NCBI GenBank assembly: GCA_934168325.1
Contig: CAKPNG010000021.1
Location: 1-28,034, forward strand
DNA from: an uncultured Bacilli bacterium
Lineage (GTDB): Bacteria; Bacillota_I; Bacilli_A; RFN20; CAG-826
Length of the DNA stretch: 28,034 nt
Direction of reading: 5' to 3'
Under the pieces are notes generated by a model. It saw nothing but the letters and a program-made list of their open reading frames with translations, was not told the DNA's origin and ran no database searches. Positions 15,188 through 23,228 of the stretch are shown piece after piece. Every line of letters starts with the position of its first letter. Position 1 is the first letter of the stretch. A program made the translations under genes and the position numbers.

Positions 15188-15377
15188 ATTTTGTTTTTTC
15201 TTCTTTGTTCTTAAGAACTAATTTTCCATTGTAATAACCACATTTTGGACATACTGTATGTTGTTTAATCATTTCACCACAATGGCTACATGTTGTAACA
15301 CCAGTAACTTCTAATTTATAATGTGATCTTCTCATTCTTTTAGCTGTTTTACTAGTTCTTCTGTAAGGTACTGCCAT
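15186..15377 (-). CDS. rpmF: 50S ribosomal protein L32
   Basis: Small zinc-ribbon protein of the large ribosomal subunit. The 63-residue product starts MAVPYRRTSKTAKRMRRSHYKL and has zinc cysteines C30 and C33 (CSHC) and C43 and C46 (CPKC), so this is the zinc-binding paralogue. A lysine-rich tail follows. It has its own promoter, an AAAGGAG ribosome site (15385-15391) and a terminator overlapping its stop. In many bacteria rpmF lies beside fatty-acid genes; here it sits between mtaB and deoC. Confidence 0.96.
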   Translation of the reverse strand: MAVPYRRTSKTAKRMRRSHYKLEVTGVTTCSHCGEMIKQHTVCPKCGYYNGKLVLKNKEEKTK

Positions 15378-15401
15378 AATATTTCTCCTTTAATCGTTAT
15401 A

Positions 15402-15429
15402 ATTATATCTATTTAGGCTCATAAATCAA
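15402..15429 (-). promoter_or_regulatory. rpmF promoter
   Basis: TTGATT (15424-15429) and an exact TATAAT (15402-15407) with a 16-bp spacer; the leader carries AAAGGAG. Confidence 0.65.
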
Positions 15430-15437
15430 TTATTTTT

Positions 15438-15454
15438 TTTTGACATTGTCAAAA
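15438..15454. repeat. perfect 17-bp inverted repeat between mtaB and the rpmF promoter
   Basis: TTTTGACATTGTCAAAA has 7-bp arms around ATT, begins at the base after the mtaB stop and ends nine bases before the rpmF -35. In the mtaB message it would fold into a hairpin followed by A, not U, so it is a poor terminator; an operator is possible. Confidence 0.4.
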
Positions 15455-16747
15455 TTAATATAGAAGTGAATTCTCTTTATCAAACTTAACTTTAATAGTT
15501 TTATCTTTTATGTCTTCATTTGACTTTATAAAGCATTCAAGATAATTAGAACTATGCCCTTTATAAGCGTTTAATCGCTTATCATAACTTTCAAATAAAA
15601 ATTCAATCTCTTGTCCATAAAATTTGCTTTCATATTCTTTTTCTAATTCATTAGATAAGTCTATAAGCAAATTAACACGACATTTTTTATCGTAATCACT
15701 TACTTTATTTGGCATTCTACTTGCAATAGTTCCTTTTCTATCACTATATGGGAATACATGGACTTTAGAGAAATTTATTTCTTTAATAAAATTAGCAGTT
15801 TCTAAGAAATCTTCTTTTGTTTCTTGAGGAAATCCAACAATAACATCAGTTGTTATAGCTATATCTGGTCTAATTTCACGTATTTTTTTAATTTTAGATT
15901 TGAAATTATCTAAATTATATTTTCTATGCATTAAATCTAATACATGTTTACTACCACTTTGTAATGGTATATGTAAATGATTAGCAATATTTGGATATTT
16001 TCTTAATAAATTATAGAATTTATCATCTATTTGGCTTTCTTCTATTGAAGAGATTCTAATTCTATATAAATTAGGATTTTCAATTAATATTTTTTCTAAT
16101 AAATCAGAAAAAGTCATCTTATTTTCAAAATCTAATCCATAACTTCCTTGATCAATACCAGTTAAAATGATTTCTTTATAGCCGTTCTCTAATAAAGTTT
16201 TAATTTCAGATAGTATTGATTCATATGGTCTACTTCTAGATGGTCCTCTAACAAAAGGAATTAAACAATAAGTACAAAAATTATTACAACCATCTTGAAT
16301 TTTTACAAAAGCTCTAGTTTTTTCGAAATAATGTTTAAGGCTTAAATCTTCATATTTAACAGTTTTAAAAATATTTTCTTTGATTAAAATTGGTTTTTGA
16401 TTTTTAAAATATTCCATTATATAGTCATAGATTTTACTTCTTTGGTTTGTTCCTAAAACAATGTTAGCTTTTAATGTATTAATTATATAATCACCTTCAT
16501 ATTGAGAAAAACATCCCATTACAACAATAATTGCATCACGATATTTTAAACGATATTGTCTTATCATTTTCTTTGATTTACTACTACTCGTTTCTGTTAC
16601 TGCGCAAGTATTAATAATTACTACATCAGGAATTTCACTAGAATTCTTATTAATCTCAGTAAAACCATGATTTATTAAATCATTAGCTACGCTTTCAACC
16701 TCATAACTATTTACTTTACATCCCAAAAAATCTATAACAAATTTCAT
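15455..16747 (-). CDS. mtaB: tRNA (N6-threonylcarbamoyladenosine(37)-C2)-methylthiotransferase MtaB
   Basis: Radical-SAM enzyme that adds a methylthio group to t6A37 of ANN-decoding tRNAs. The N-terminal UPF0004 domain carries cluster ligands C10 (LGCKVNSYE, the MtaB signature that separates it from MiaB), C48 (NTCAVT) and C79 (MGCFSQ). The radical-SAM triad is C154, C158 and C161 in DGCNNFCTYC. A C-terminal TRAM-like segment follows. It has 430 residues and corresponds to Bacillus YqeV. The ATG overlaps the upstream gene's TGA by 4 bp. Confidence 0.96.
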   Translation of the reverse strand: MKFVIDFLGCKVNSYEVESVANDLINHGFTEINKNSSEIPDVVIINTCAVTETSSSKSKKMIRQYRLKYRDAIIVVMGCFSQYEGDYIINTLKANIVLGTNQRSKIYDYIMEYFKNQKPILIKENIFKTVKYEDLSLKHYFEKTRAFVKIQDGCNNFCTYCLIPFVRGPSRSRPYESILSEIKTLLENGYKEIILTGIDQGSYGLDFENKMTFSDLLEKILIENPNLYRIRISSIEESQIDDKFYNLLRKYPNIANHLHIPLQSGSKHVLDLMHRKYNLDNFKSKIKKIREIRPDIAITTDVIVGFPQETKEDFLETANFIKEINFSKVHVFPYSDRKGTIASRMPNKVSDYDKKCRVNLLIDLSNELEKEYESKFYGQEIEFLFESYDKRLNAYKGHSSNYLECFIKSNEDIKDKTIKVKFDKENSLLY

Positions 16748-17136
16748 TTCTTCACTGCATCCTTTAATTTTTCATATATCTTATAACTAATAAAGCCATT
16801 TAGATATAAAGACTCTATAAATTCTATTTTAGTAGAATTATAGTACTTTTCTAGTATATTTTTAGTTTTTAACTCGATATTTTCACTATCAAAAAACTTC
16901 AAATAACGATCATAAAGGTAAATTAAATTATCGATATAACCATCATTATTAATTATAGCAACAACATGAGTGTGTGGATTTAAATATGCTTTACTAGTTT
17001 CATCAGAGTTAATAAGAATTAAAGCTTTATAAGAATCAAACTTCTTATTCTCCTTGTATAATTTATAATAATTGTCATTTAATATCTGATTATTATTCCT
17101 ACTTTTATATAGAATCCTTAATATCGAATTATTCAT
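16744..17136 (-). CDS. uncharacterised protein between rsmE and mtaB
   Basis: I do not recognise this 130-residue protein. It is rich in Asn, Lys and Tyr, with no signal peptide, no clear membrane segment and no cysteine. The start (MNNSILRILYKSRNN) is basic; a middle block, YKALILINSDETSKAYLNPHTHVVAIINNDGYIDNLI in pattern, looks like beta strands around the turn NPHTH; the rest is predicted helical (LEKYYNSTKIEFIESL). It follows rsmE after 2 bp and overlaps mtaB in ATGA, so it is cotranscribed with two RNA-modification enzymes. That context suggests a role near RNA modification, but nothing in the sequence proves it. Confidence 0.8.
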   Translation of the reverse strand: MNNSILRILYKSRNNNQILNDNYYKLYKENKKFDSYKALILINSDETSKAYLNPHTHVVAIINNDGYIDNLIYLYDRYLKFFDSENIELKTKNILEKYYNSTKIEFIESLYLNGFISYKIYEKLKDAVKK

Positions 17137-17138
17137 AA

Positions 17139-17855
17139 TTAATCCTCAAAATAAAAAGATAGCACACTCATCAAATAAAATACACTAGTTTCACTTCTTA
17201 ATATTCTTTTGCCTAATGATATTTCACTAAATCCAAGATTTAAAGCATAGTCTACTTCTTCTTTAGAAAAGCCACCTTCAGCACCTATAAGAATTGAAAT
17301 AGATTTTTTATTAAAATTATTTAATAAAGTTTTTAAATCAGATACTTTATCATTACAATTTTCATAAGCTATAAGATTAAGATCACATAAATATTTTTTA
17401 ATATCTTTATAATCGATAATATCTAAAATTTCTGGTTTATATGTTCTTTTACATTGTTCTACAGCTTCTTTAATAATTTTATTAAATCTAATAAGTTTCT
17501 TTTCTTTATTAGAACTATTAATTTTAGCAACTGTTCTACTAGAATTTATTAAAACTATATTTTTTACACCAAGTTCGGTTGCTTTTTGTAATACTAAATC
17601 AATTTTATCACCTTTAGGAATGCAATATAATAACGTAATATTTTTTGAAATTTCGTGATCTTCTTCGATTTTTTTAATTATTTTGAATTCAAACGGATTT
17701 GCATTGGTAATTAAAGCAACATAAATATCACCATCATTATTAATTTCAAAATTATCGCCATTATTCATTCTCATTACATGAGTAATGTGAAAAATATCAT
17801 CCTTAGAAAGGATGATATCATCTACATTTTTAAATGAAACGAAATAACGTTGCAT
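17139..17855 (-). CDS. rsmE: 16S rRNA (uracil(1498)-N3)-methyltransferase RsmE
   Basis: SPOUT-class methyltransferase that makes m3U1498 in the small-subunit decoding centre. The N-terminal PUA-like part shows HITHVMRMNNGD; the SPOUT core shows KEAVEQCKRTYKPEI, LIGAEGGFSKEE and the knot-forming LGKRILRSETS. The length is 238 residues. It begins one base after the end of the TM2-protein gene and corresponds to Bacillus YqeU in the dnaJ-prmA-rsmE-mtaB order; here prmA is absent. Confidence 0.95.
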   Translation of the reverse strand: MQRYFVSFKNVDDIILSKDDIFHITHVMRMNNGDNFEINNDGDIYVALITNANPFEFKIIKKIEEDHEISKNITLLYCIPKGDKIDLVLQKATELGVKNIVLINSSRTVAKINSSNKEKKLIRFNKIIKEAVEQCKRTYKPEILDIIDYKDIKKYLCDLNLIAYENCNDKVSDLKTLLNNFNKKSISILIGAEGGFSKEEVDYALNLGFSEISLGKRILRSETSVFYLMSVLSFYFED

Positions 17856-17856
17856 A

Positions 17857-18312
17857 TTATTTCAAAAATACTCCATTACTATCTTTTATATTCTTTTTAA
17901 AGATAGAAATAAACCCAAATATAAAATAGACTACAAATAATATTAATAAAGGCATTACTAAACTCATGATTAAATTAAATAAACTATATTTATTTAAAAA
18001 GAAAAATAAGCAAAATAATAAACCATAAATAACAATATTTATAATAATTCGAATAAATCCTTCTTTTTTGAAGCCAAGATAAAAAGAATCAGCACCAAAA
18101 GCACCTAAAAGCATTAATAAAGCTGTATTAACTTTTTTAGAATGTTGAGTAAATTTTGTTTCAATATCTTCATCATTACATGTATCAATAACTTGTGTAA
18201 TATCACATGTTTCTGAAGCTACTCCATTAAGAGGCTCTACTCCTCCACAATATGGACATATTTCTTTATCAAATTTTGAAATATTTTTGTGACAATACTT
18301 ACATTTAGGCAT
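17857..18312 (-). CDS. zinc-ribbon and TM2-domain membrane protein
   Basis: A 151-residue protein with an N-terminal zinc ribbon (C4, C7, C19, C22 in CKYC and CPYC), an acidic linker, and a TM2 domain from about residue 58: KKVNTALLMLLGAFGADSFYLGF is the hydrophobic segment and turn motif of the family, followed by further membrane segments to about 137. TM2 proteins are widespread and mostly of unknown function. It follows dnaJ after 33 bp with its own AAGGAG site, in the place where Bacillus has prmA. Cotranscription with the chaperones would make it heat-inducible (inference). Confidence 0.85.
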   Translation of the reverse strand: MPKCKYCHKNISKFDKEICPYCGGVEPLNGVASETCDITQVIDTCNDEDIETKFTQHSKKVNTALLMLLGAFGADSFYLGFKKEGFIRIIINIVIYGLLFCLFFFLNKYSLFNLIMSLVMPLLILFVVYFIFGFISIFKKNIKDSNGVFLK

Positions 18313-18345
18313 ATTTTCTCCTTAATTAAGTATATATAAAATAAC

Positions 18346-19509
18346 CTATTTTTTAAATGCTTTTTTAAATTTATCAAACCAGTTTTCGTTATTTCCTGAA
18401 AGTTGTTTGAATTTAATTAATAAATCTTTTTGCTCTTTAGATAATTTAGTTGGTGTACGGACACTTAAATGAACATATTGATCACCATATCTATCACTTC
18501 TAAGGTCTTTAACACCTTTACCTTTTAATCTTAATATTGCATTAGGTTGAGTTCCAGCAGGTACTTCTACTGAGCAATCACCACTAATAGTAGGAACTAC
18601 AATCGTTGTACCTAAACAAACATCAACAAAATCGATTGGAACTGTTAAGTGAATATCATTTCCATCACGCTTAAATTCATCATGTGGTTGAACAATAACT
18701 TCAATATATAAGTCTCCGTTTTCACCACCATTAGCTCCACGAGCACCTTTTCCAGCAACTCTAATTTGTTGACCATCATTAATGCCTTTTGGAATAGTAA
18801 TATCGATGTCTTTTTTAACTTTGATATAGCCTTTTCCACCACATTTATCACATTTATCACGAATAATTTTACCTGTACCATTACATCTTGGACATTGGCT
18901 TTCAGATTGCATCATACCAAAAATAGTTCTTTGTTGAGTAATAACACGTCCACTACCGTGACAATCAGGACATGTATCATAAGCTGTACCATTTTTAGCA
19001 CCTGTACCATGGCAATCAGGACAAGTTTCTTCGTAATTTAAAGGTATAGTAATCTTAGTACCATTAACTGCATCCATAAATTTAATACGGACTCTCATTA
19101 ATGTATCATCGCCTCTACTTGGTTGGTTATATCCTCTAGAACCACCTCTAGATCTTCCGCCACCAAATCCAAATCCGCCGAACATTCCTTGTAAAATGTC
19201 GTTTAAATCACCAAAATCGCCACCATTAAAGTTAAAGCCATCAAATCCGCTTCCGCTAAATGGGTTTGCACCACCAGAGTTTTGATCGAATGCAGCTTGG
19301 CCAAATTGATCATAAGTTTTTCTTTTATTTTCATCGCTTAAAACACTATAAGCTTCAGTTGCTTCTTTAAATTTTTCAGCATCTCCTGTTTCTTTATTAT
19401 CAGGGTGATACATTTTAGCAAGTTTTCTATAAGCACTTTTAATTTCATCTTGAGTAGCAGTTTTATTAACTCCAAGTACTTCATAATAATCTCTTTTTTG
19501 TGCAGCCAT
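18346..19509 (-). CDS. dnaJ: co-chaperone DnaJ (Hsp40)
   Basis: Stimulates DnaK ATPase and delivers unfolded clients. Order: J domain with HPD at 35-37; Gly/Phe-rich linker (about 75-125); four CxxCxGxG zinc repeats (CPDCHGTG, CPDCHGSG, CPRCNGTG, CDKCGGKG; roughly 145-215); C-terminal client-binding domains with DVCLGTTIVVPT. It has 387 residues, a full type I DnaJ. An AAGGAG site precedes the ATG, and a hairpin lies between dnaK and this gene. Confidence 0.98.
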   Translation of the reverse strand: MAAQKRDYYEVLGVNKTATQDEIKSAYRKLAKMYHPDNKETGDAEKFKEATEAYSVLSDENKRKTYDQFGQAAFDQNSGGANPFSGSGFDGFNFNGGDFGDLNDILQGMFGGFGFGGGRSRGGSRGYNQPSRGDDTLMRVRIKFMDAVNGTKITIPLNYEETCPDCHGTGAKNGTAYDTCPDCHGSGRVITQQRTIFGMMQSESQCPRCNGTGKIIRDKCDKCGGKGYIKVKKDIDITIPKGINDGQQIRVAGKGARGANGGENGDLYIEVIVQPHDEFKRDGNDIHLTVPIDFVDVCLGTTIVVPTISGDCSVEVPAGTQPNAILRLKGKGVKDLRSDRYGDQYVHLSVRTPTKLSKEQKDLLIKFKQLSGNNENWFDKFKKAFKK

Positions 19510-19531
19510 AAAATATCTCCTTAACGAACTT

Positions 19532-19554
19532 AAGGGAAGTTATTAGCTTCCCTT
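19532..19554 (-). promoter_or_regulatory. intercistronic hairpin between dnaK and dnaJ
   Basis: AAGGGAAG and CTTCCCTT form a perfect 8-bp stem with a 7-base loop. On the transcribed strand AAGTTCG follows, not a U-run, so it is more likely an RNA stability or processing element than a terminator. Confidence 0.6.
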
Positions 19555-19576
19555 TTAAAATTTATAAATTAGATAA

Positions 19577-21430
19577 TTACTTCTTATCAGTGAAATCAGC
19601 ATCGATTACATCGTCATCTGATTTAGATGATTTTGTTGCATTATCAGATTCAGTTTGAGTATTTGAAGTTGGGCCACTACTTGCTTGAGTATTATTACTA
19701 TAAGCTTGATTTTGCATCATTGCAGCTGCTTGTTCTAATTCGCTAATTCTGCTTCTTAAAGTATTAATATCGTTATTGTCTAAAGCAGTCTTTAATTCAT
19801 CTCTAAGTTTTGTAGTTTCTTCTTTTTGTTTAGCATCCATTGAATCGCCTTTTTCACGTAAGCCTTGATCAATTGAAGAAATATAAGATTCTGCTTTATT
19901 TCTTAATTCAATTTCATCTTTGCGTTTATTATCAGCTTCTTTGTTAGCTTCTGCTTCTCTTACCATTCTATCGATTTCATCTTTTGATAATCCGTTAGAA
20001 CCACTGATAGTAATTTCTTGTTCTTTTTGTGTATCTAAATCTTTAGCACTAACTTTAACAATACCATTAACATCAATTGAGAAAGTAACTTCAATTCTAG
20101 GTTCACCACGTCTAGCTGGTTTAATACCAGATAATTGGAAGTGGCCTAATAATTTGTTATCATGAGCCATTTGTCTTTCACCTTGATAAACCATGATGTC
20201 AACAGCAGGTTGATTATCAGCAGCTGTAGAGAAGATTTGTGATTTAGTTGTAGGAATAGTTGTATTACGAGCAATTAAAGGAGTCATAATACCACCCATT
20301 GTTTCAATACCTAATGTTAATGGAGTAACATCAAGTAAGACAACATCTTTAACATCACCACTTAAGATACCACCTTGATAAGCAGCACCAATTGATACAG
20401 CTTCATCTGGGTTTACACTTAAGTTAGGTTTTTTACCAGTGAGATCACTAACTAATTTTTGAACTGCTGGCATACGAATTGAACCACCAACAAGTAAGAT
20501 TTCATTAACTTGGTTATAATTTAATTTTGCATCAGCAAATGCTTTTTCAAGTGGAATTCTACATCTATCTAATAAGTGTCTTGTCATATCTTCAAAATTT
20601 GCTCTTGTAAGAACTTTTTCGAAGCTGATAGGACCATTAGCACTCATACCAATGAATGGTAATGAAATTGTAGTTTCTAAGTTACTTGATAATTCAATCT
20701 TAGCTTTTTCAGCAGCATCTTTATAACGTTGTAAAGCCATCTTATCAGAAATATCTTGATTGAATTCAATTTTAATTTGAGCTCTAATCCAATCAGCAAC
20801 AACATTATCCCAATCATCACCACCTAATTTATTATCACCACTAGTTGAGACGACTTCAAATGTACCATCACCAATATCAAGGATAGAAACATCAAGTGTA
20901 CCACCACCTAAGTCGAATACACAGATTTTTTCACTCTTATCTTTACCTAAACCATAAGCTAAACTTGCAGCAGTTGGTTCATTAATAATACGAACAACTT
21001 CAAGACCTGCGATTGTACCAGCATCTTTTGTAGCTTGTCTTTGAGCGTCATTGAAATATGCTGGAACTGTAATAACTGCTTTGGAAATTGTTTGTCCTAA
21101 GTTAGCTTCAGCATAACTCTTCATATAAGCAAGGATCTTTGCTGAAATTTCTTGAGGAGTAAAATCTTTATTAATACAGTTAATGTGTACTTTATAATCA
21201 GTACCCATATGACGTTTAATAGAGCTTACCGTATCTGGGTTAGTTAATGCTTGTCTTTTTGCAGCATTACCAACAATAACTTCACCATTTGCTTTAAATC
21301 CAACAACTGAAGGAGTAGTCATTGTTCCTTCTGGATTAGGGATAACTTTAACGTTACCATCACTTTGTAAATAACTTACAACACTGTTTGTAGTACCTAA
21401 ATCAATACCTAATATAACTTCTTTTGCCAT
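19577..21430 (-). CDS. dnaK: chaperone DnaK (Hsp70)
   Basis: ATP-driven folding chaperone working with DnaJ and GrpE. The nucleotide-binding domain shows GIDLGTTNS (8-16), VPAYFNDAQRQATKDAG, INEPTAASLAYG and FDLGGGTLDVS; the linker DVVLLDVTPLTLGIE leads to the substrate domain and helical lid. The tail ends with DDDVIDADFTDKK, close to the bacterial EEVVDADFxE consensus. It has 617 residues, with a GGAGG site before the ATG. Third gene of the HrcA-controlled unit. Confidence 0.99.
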   Translation of the reverse strand: MAKEVILGIDLGTTNSVVSYLQSDGNVKVIPNPEGTMTTPSVVGFKANGEVIVGNAAKRQALTNPDTVSSIKRHMGTDYKVHINCINKDFTPQEISAKILAYMKSYAEANLGQTISKAVITVPAYFNDAQRQATKDAGTIAGLEVVRIINEPTAASLAYGLGKDKSEKICVFDLGGGTLDVSILDIGDGTFEVVSTSGDNKLGGDDWDNVVADWIRAQIKIEFNQDISDKMALQRYKDAAEKAKIELSSNLETTISLPFIGMSANGPISFEKVLTRANFEDMTRHLLDRCRIPLEKAFADAKLNYNQVNEILLVGGSIRMPAVQKLVSDLTGKKPNLSVNPDEAVSIGAAYQGGILSGDVKDVVLLDVTPLTLGIETMGGIMTPLIARNTTIPTTKSQIFSTAADNQPAVDIMVYQGERQMAHDNKLLGHFQLSGIKPARRGEPRIEVTFSIDVNGIVKVSAKDLDTQKEQEITISGSNGLSKDEIDRMVREAEANKEADNKRKDEIELRNKAESYISSIDQGLREKGDSMDAKQKEETTKLRDELKTALDNNDINTLRSRISELEQAAAMMQNQAYSNNTQASSGPTSNTQTESDNATKSSKSDDDVIDADFTDKK

Positions 21431-21457
21431 AATTAATTTTCCTCCAAATTAAGTAAT

Positions 21458-22042
21458 TTATTTATTTTCTTCTTGTTTTTCTTCTTTTTTATCCTCAACG
21501 ACTTCTTTTTTGTCGTCAGGTTTTTTACTTACAACTACCATTGCTGGTCTAATTAAGTGATCATGCAATTTGTAACCTTTCATTTGAACTTCCTTTACAA
21601 GATGTTCTTCACCTTCATCTTCGACAGTTTGAACAGCTTGCATTGTCTTTTCACTGAATTTGGTATTAATTGCAGGATTTATAATTTCAACCCCCTCATC
21701 ATTAAGTAAACTAACAAGTTGGGTATGAACATATTTGAATCCTTGTAAATAATTCTTTAGTTCAACAGTAGTAGGTTCAACTTTAAATGCCATATCAAAT
21801 GCATCTAAAACACTAATTAATTTATCAACGAAACCTTCAACTCGATATTTAATAACATCTTGATGATCTCTTTCAATCTCTTTGCGAAGGTTTGCCATAT
21901 CAGCATAAACTCGGTAATAATCATTTTTCCAATGTTCGCAATCACTTTTAGCTTTTGCGATTTCTTCATCTTTTTTTGCTAACTGAGCTTTTACTGAGTC
22001 AAGTTCTTCGCTTTTTTCTTCTTTTTTCTCTTTATCTTTCAT
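21458..22042 (-). CDS. grpE: nucleotide exchange factor GrpE
   Basis: Releases ADP from DnaK. The 194-residue protein has a charged N-terminus, a long coiled-coil (about 15-75, with RVYADMANLRKEIERD as the family signature), and a C-terminal beta domain ending HDHLIRPAMVVVSKKP, where relatives have HxRxLRPAxVxV. The tail is an unusual Lys/Glu-rich stretch. A GAGGAG ribosome site lies in the 14-bp gap after hrcA. Confidence 0.97.
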   Translation of the reverse strand: MKDKEKKEEKSEELDSVKAQLAKKDEEIAKAKSDCEHWKNDYYRVYADMANLRKEIERDHQDVIKYRVEGFVDKLISVLDAFDMAFKVEPTTVELKNYLQGFKYVHTQLVSLLNDEGVEIINPAINTKFSEKTMQAVQTVEDEGEEHLVKEVQMKGYKLHDHLIRPAMVVVSKKPDDKKEVVEDKKEEKQEENK

Positions 22043-22056
22043 TTTTATCTCCTCTT

Positions 22057-23058
22057 TTATTTATTCATATGAGCTAATATTTCAGAAACTATATAATCTA
22101 AATAATTGATAACTTTGTCATAATCCATTCTTTTTGGGCCGATAACAGCAATTTTACCAACACTATTTTCGCCAGGAATTACAATTTCTTTTGAAACGAT
22201 TGATACATTACTATTTTCATCATTTGAATCATTTATTAATAACTGCTCATTAGCTTGATTAATAATTTCTTCAAGTTTAATTGGATCATCGAAAAGTCCT
22301 AAGATTTTTTGTATTTCTTGAGCATCCCCACTAAATTCAGGTTGCTTTAGCAAATTAGATTTTCCTATTACCTCACTTCTATTTGATGCAAATTCATAGA
22401 ATAGTTTTAATAAAGCGTTATATAAATTACTATAATCATTCATATAGCCTTCAAGGATAGGTTTCATTTCTTTTAGTTTTTCAACTAAGTCTTTAACTTT
22501 TGTTCCTTTAAGTCTTTCATCTAATAATTTTAAGCATTTAACTATATCCTGCATTTTATTTTTCTTTGAGATAATAAATGTCTTATTTTCAACATAACCT
22601 GAATCAGTAACAAATAGTACTGTACAAGTTATATCGTTAATAGGAACTAAGTGAATATTAATTAAACGTTCATTATCAGCTTTTGGACCTAAAACTACGC
22701 TAGTTAAATTTGTCATGTGGGATAAAATTGCACAACTTTCTCTAAGAACATCTTCAACTGACTTTGATGAATCAAATATTGTCTTCAATTCATTTTTAAA
22801 CTTATTATCAACCGTCGAAGTTCTTAAATTATTGACGTAATATTTATAACCATTGGCACTCGGAACCCTTCCACTACTAATGTGAGTTTTCTCGATAAGT
22901 CCTTCATTTTCAAGAGCTTGCATATCATTTCTGATTGTTGCACTACTGTATGGTAAATTATATTTTTCAATAAGATATTTACTTCCGATAGGTTTTGCAG
23001 TTCTTATAAAGTCTTCAACAATGATTTTTAGAATTTGTTGTTTTCTTGTTAGACTCAT
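22057..23058 (-). CDS. hrcA: heat-inducible transcription repressor HrcA
   Basis: Represses heat-shock genes by binding CIRCE, with activity tuned by GroEL. The 333-residue protein starts SLTRKQQILKIIVEDFI and has a winged helix in the first 75 residues (PIGSKYLIEKYNLPYSSATIRNDM, then LIEKTHISSGRVPS), followed by the GAF-like dimerisation domain, with IAVIGPKRMDYDKVINYLDYI near the end. It is the first gene of the operon and has two CIRCE elements in front of it, so it should repress itself and the chaperones. A GGGAGG site precedes the ATG. Confidence 0.98.
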   Translation of the reverse strand: MSLTRKQQILKIIVEDFIRTAKPIGSKYLIEKYNLPYSSATIRNDMQALENEGLIEKTHISSGRVPSANGYKYYVNNLRTSTVDNKFKNELKTIFDSSKSVEDVLRESCAILSHMTNLTSVVLGPKADNERLINIHLVPINDITCTVLFVTDSGYVENKTFIISKKNKMQDIVKCLKLLDERLKGTKVKDLVEKLKEMKPILEGYMNDYSNLYNALLKLFYEFASNRSEVIGKSNLLKQPEFSGDAQEIQKILGLFDDPIKLEEIINQANEQLLINDSNDENSNVSIVSKEIVIPGENSVGKIAVIGPKRMDYDKVINYLDYIVSEILAHMNK

Positions 23059-23070
23059 CTTAAAACCTCC

Positions 23071-23097
23071 CTAGCACTCTTTTTTCTTAAGTGCTAA
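23071..23097. promoter_or_regulatory. CIRCE operator 1
   Basis: CTAGCACTC, nine bases, AAGTGCTAA: the 9-9-9 CIRCE layout with one mismatch per arm to TTAGCACTC/GAGTGCTAA. It covers the expected start point and the 5' leader of hrcA. Confidence 0.92.
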
Positions 23098-23101
23098 CAA
23101 T

Positions 23102-23130
23102 AATATACTAGCATTTATTAGCACTGTCAA
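23102..23130 (-). promoter_or_regulatory. hrcA-grpE-dnaK-dnaJ promoter
   Basis: TTGACA (23125-23130) and TATATT (23102-23107) with a 17-bp spacer, between and overlapping the two CIRCE elements. Expected start near 23095. Confidence 0.85.
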
Positions 23131-23144
23131 GAGATAAGTGCTAA
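23118..23144. promoter_or_regulatory. CIRCE operator 2
   Basis: TTAGCACTG, nine bases, AAGTGCTAA: a second 9-9-9 CIRCE whose left arm and spacer contain the -35 box. The centres of the two elements are 47 bp apart. Confidence 0.85.
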
Positions 23145-23228
23145 AAAATATAAAAATTTTTGAGAGTATTTTTTTTAAATTATTTAAGTAGAATTTTTAT
23201 TATTATATATAAGATAAATAGTGATTAT

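Noticed and set aside
18645..18881. Second minus-strand frame inside dnaJ
   Set aside because: Shadow of the dnaJ reading frame; dnaJ is complete and conserved across it. Similar opposite-strand frames inside ispG, rpoD, glyS, dnaK and deoC were rejected for the same reason.
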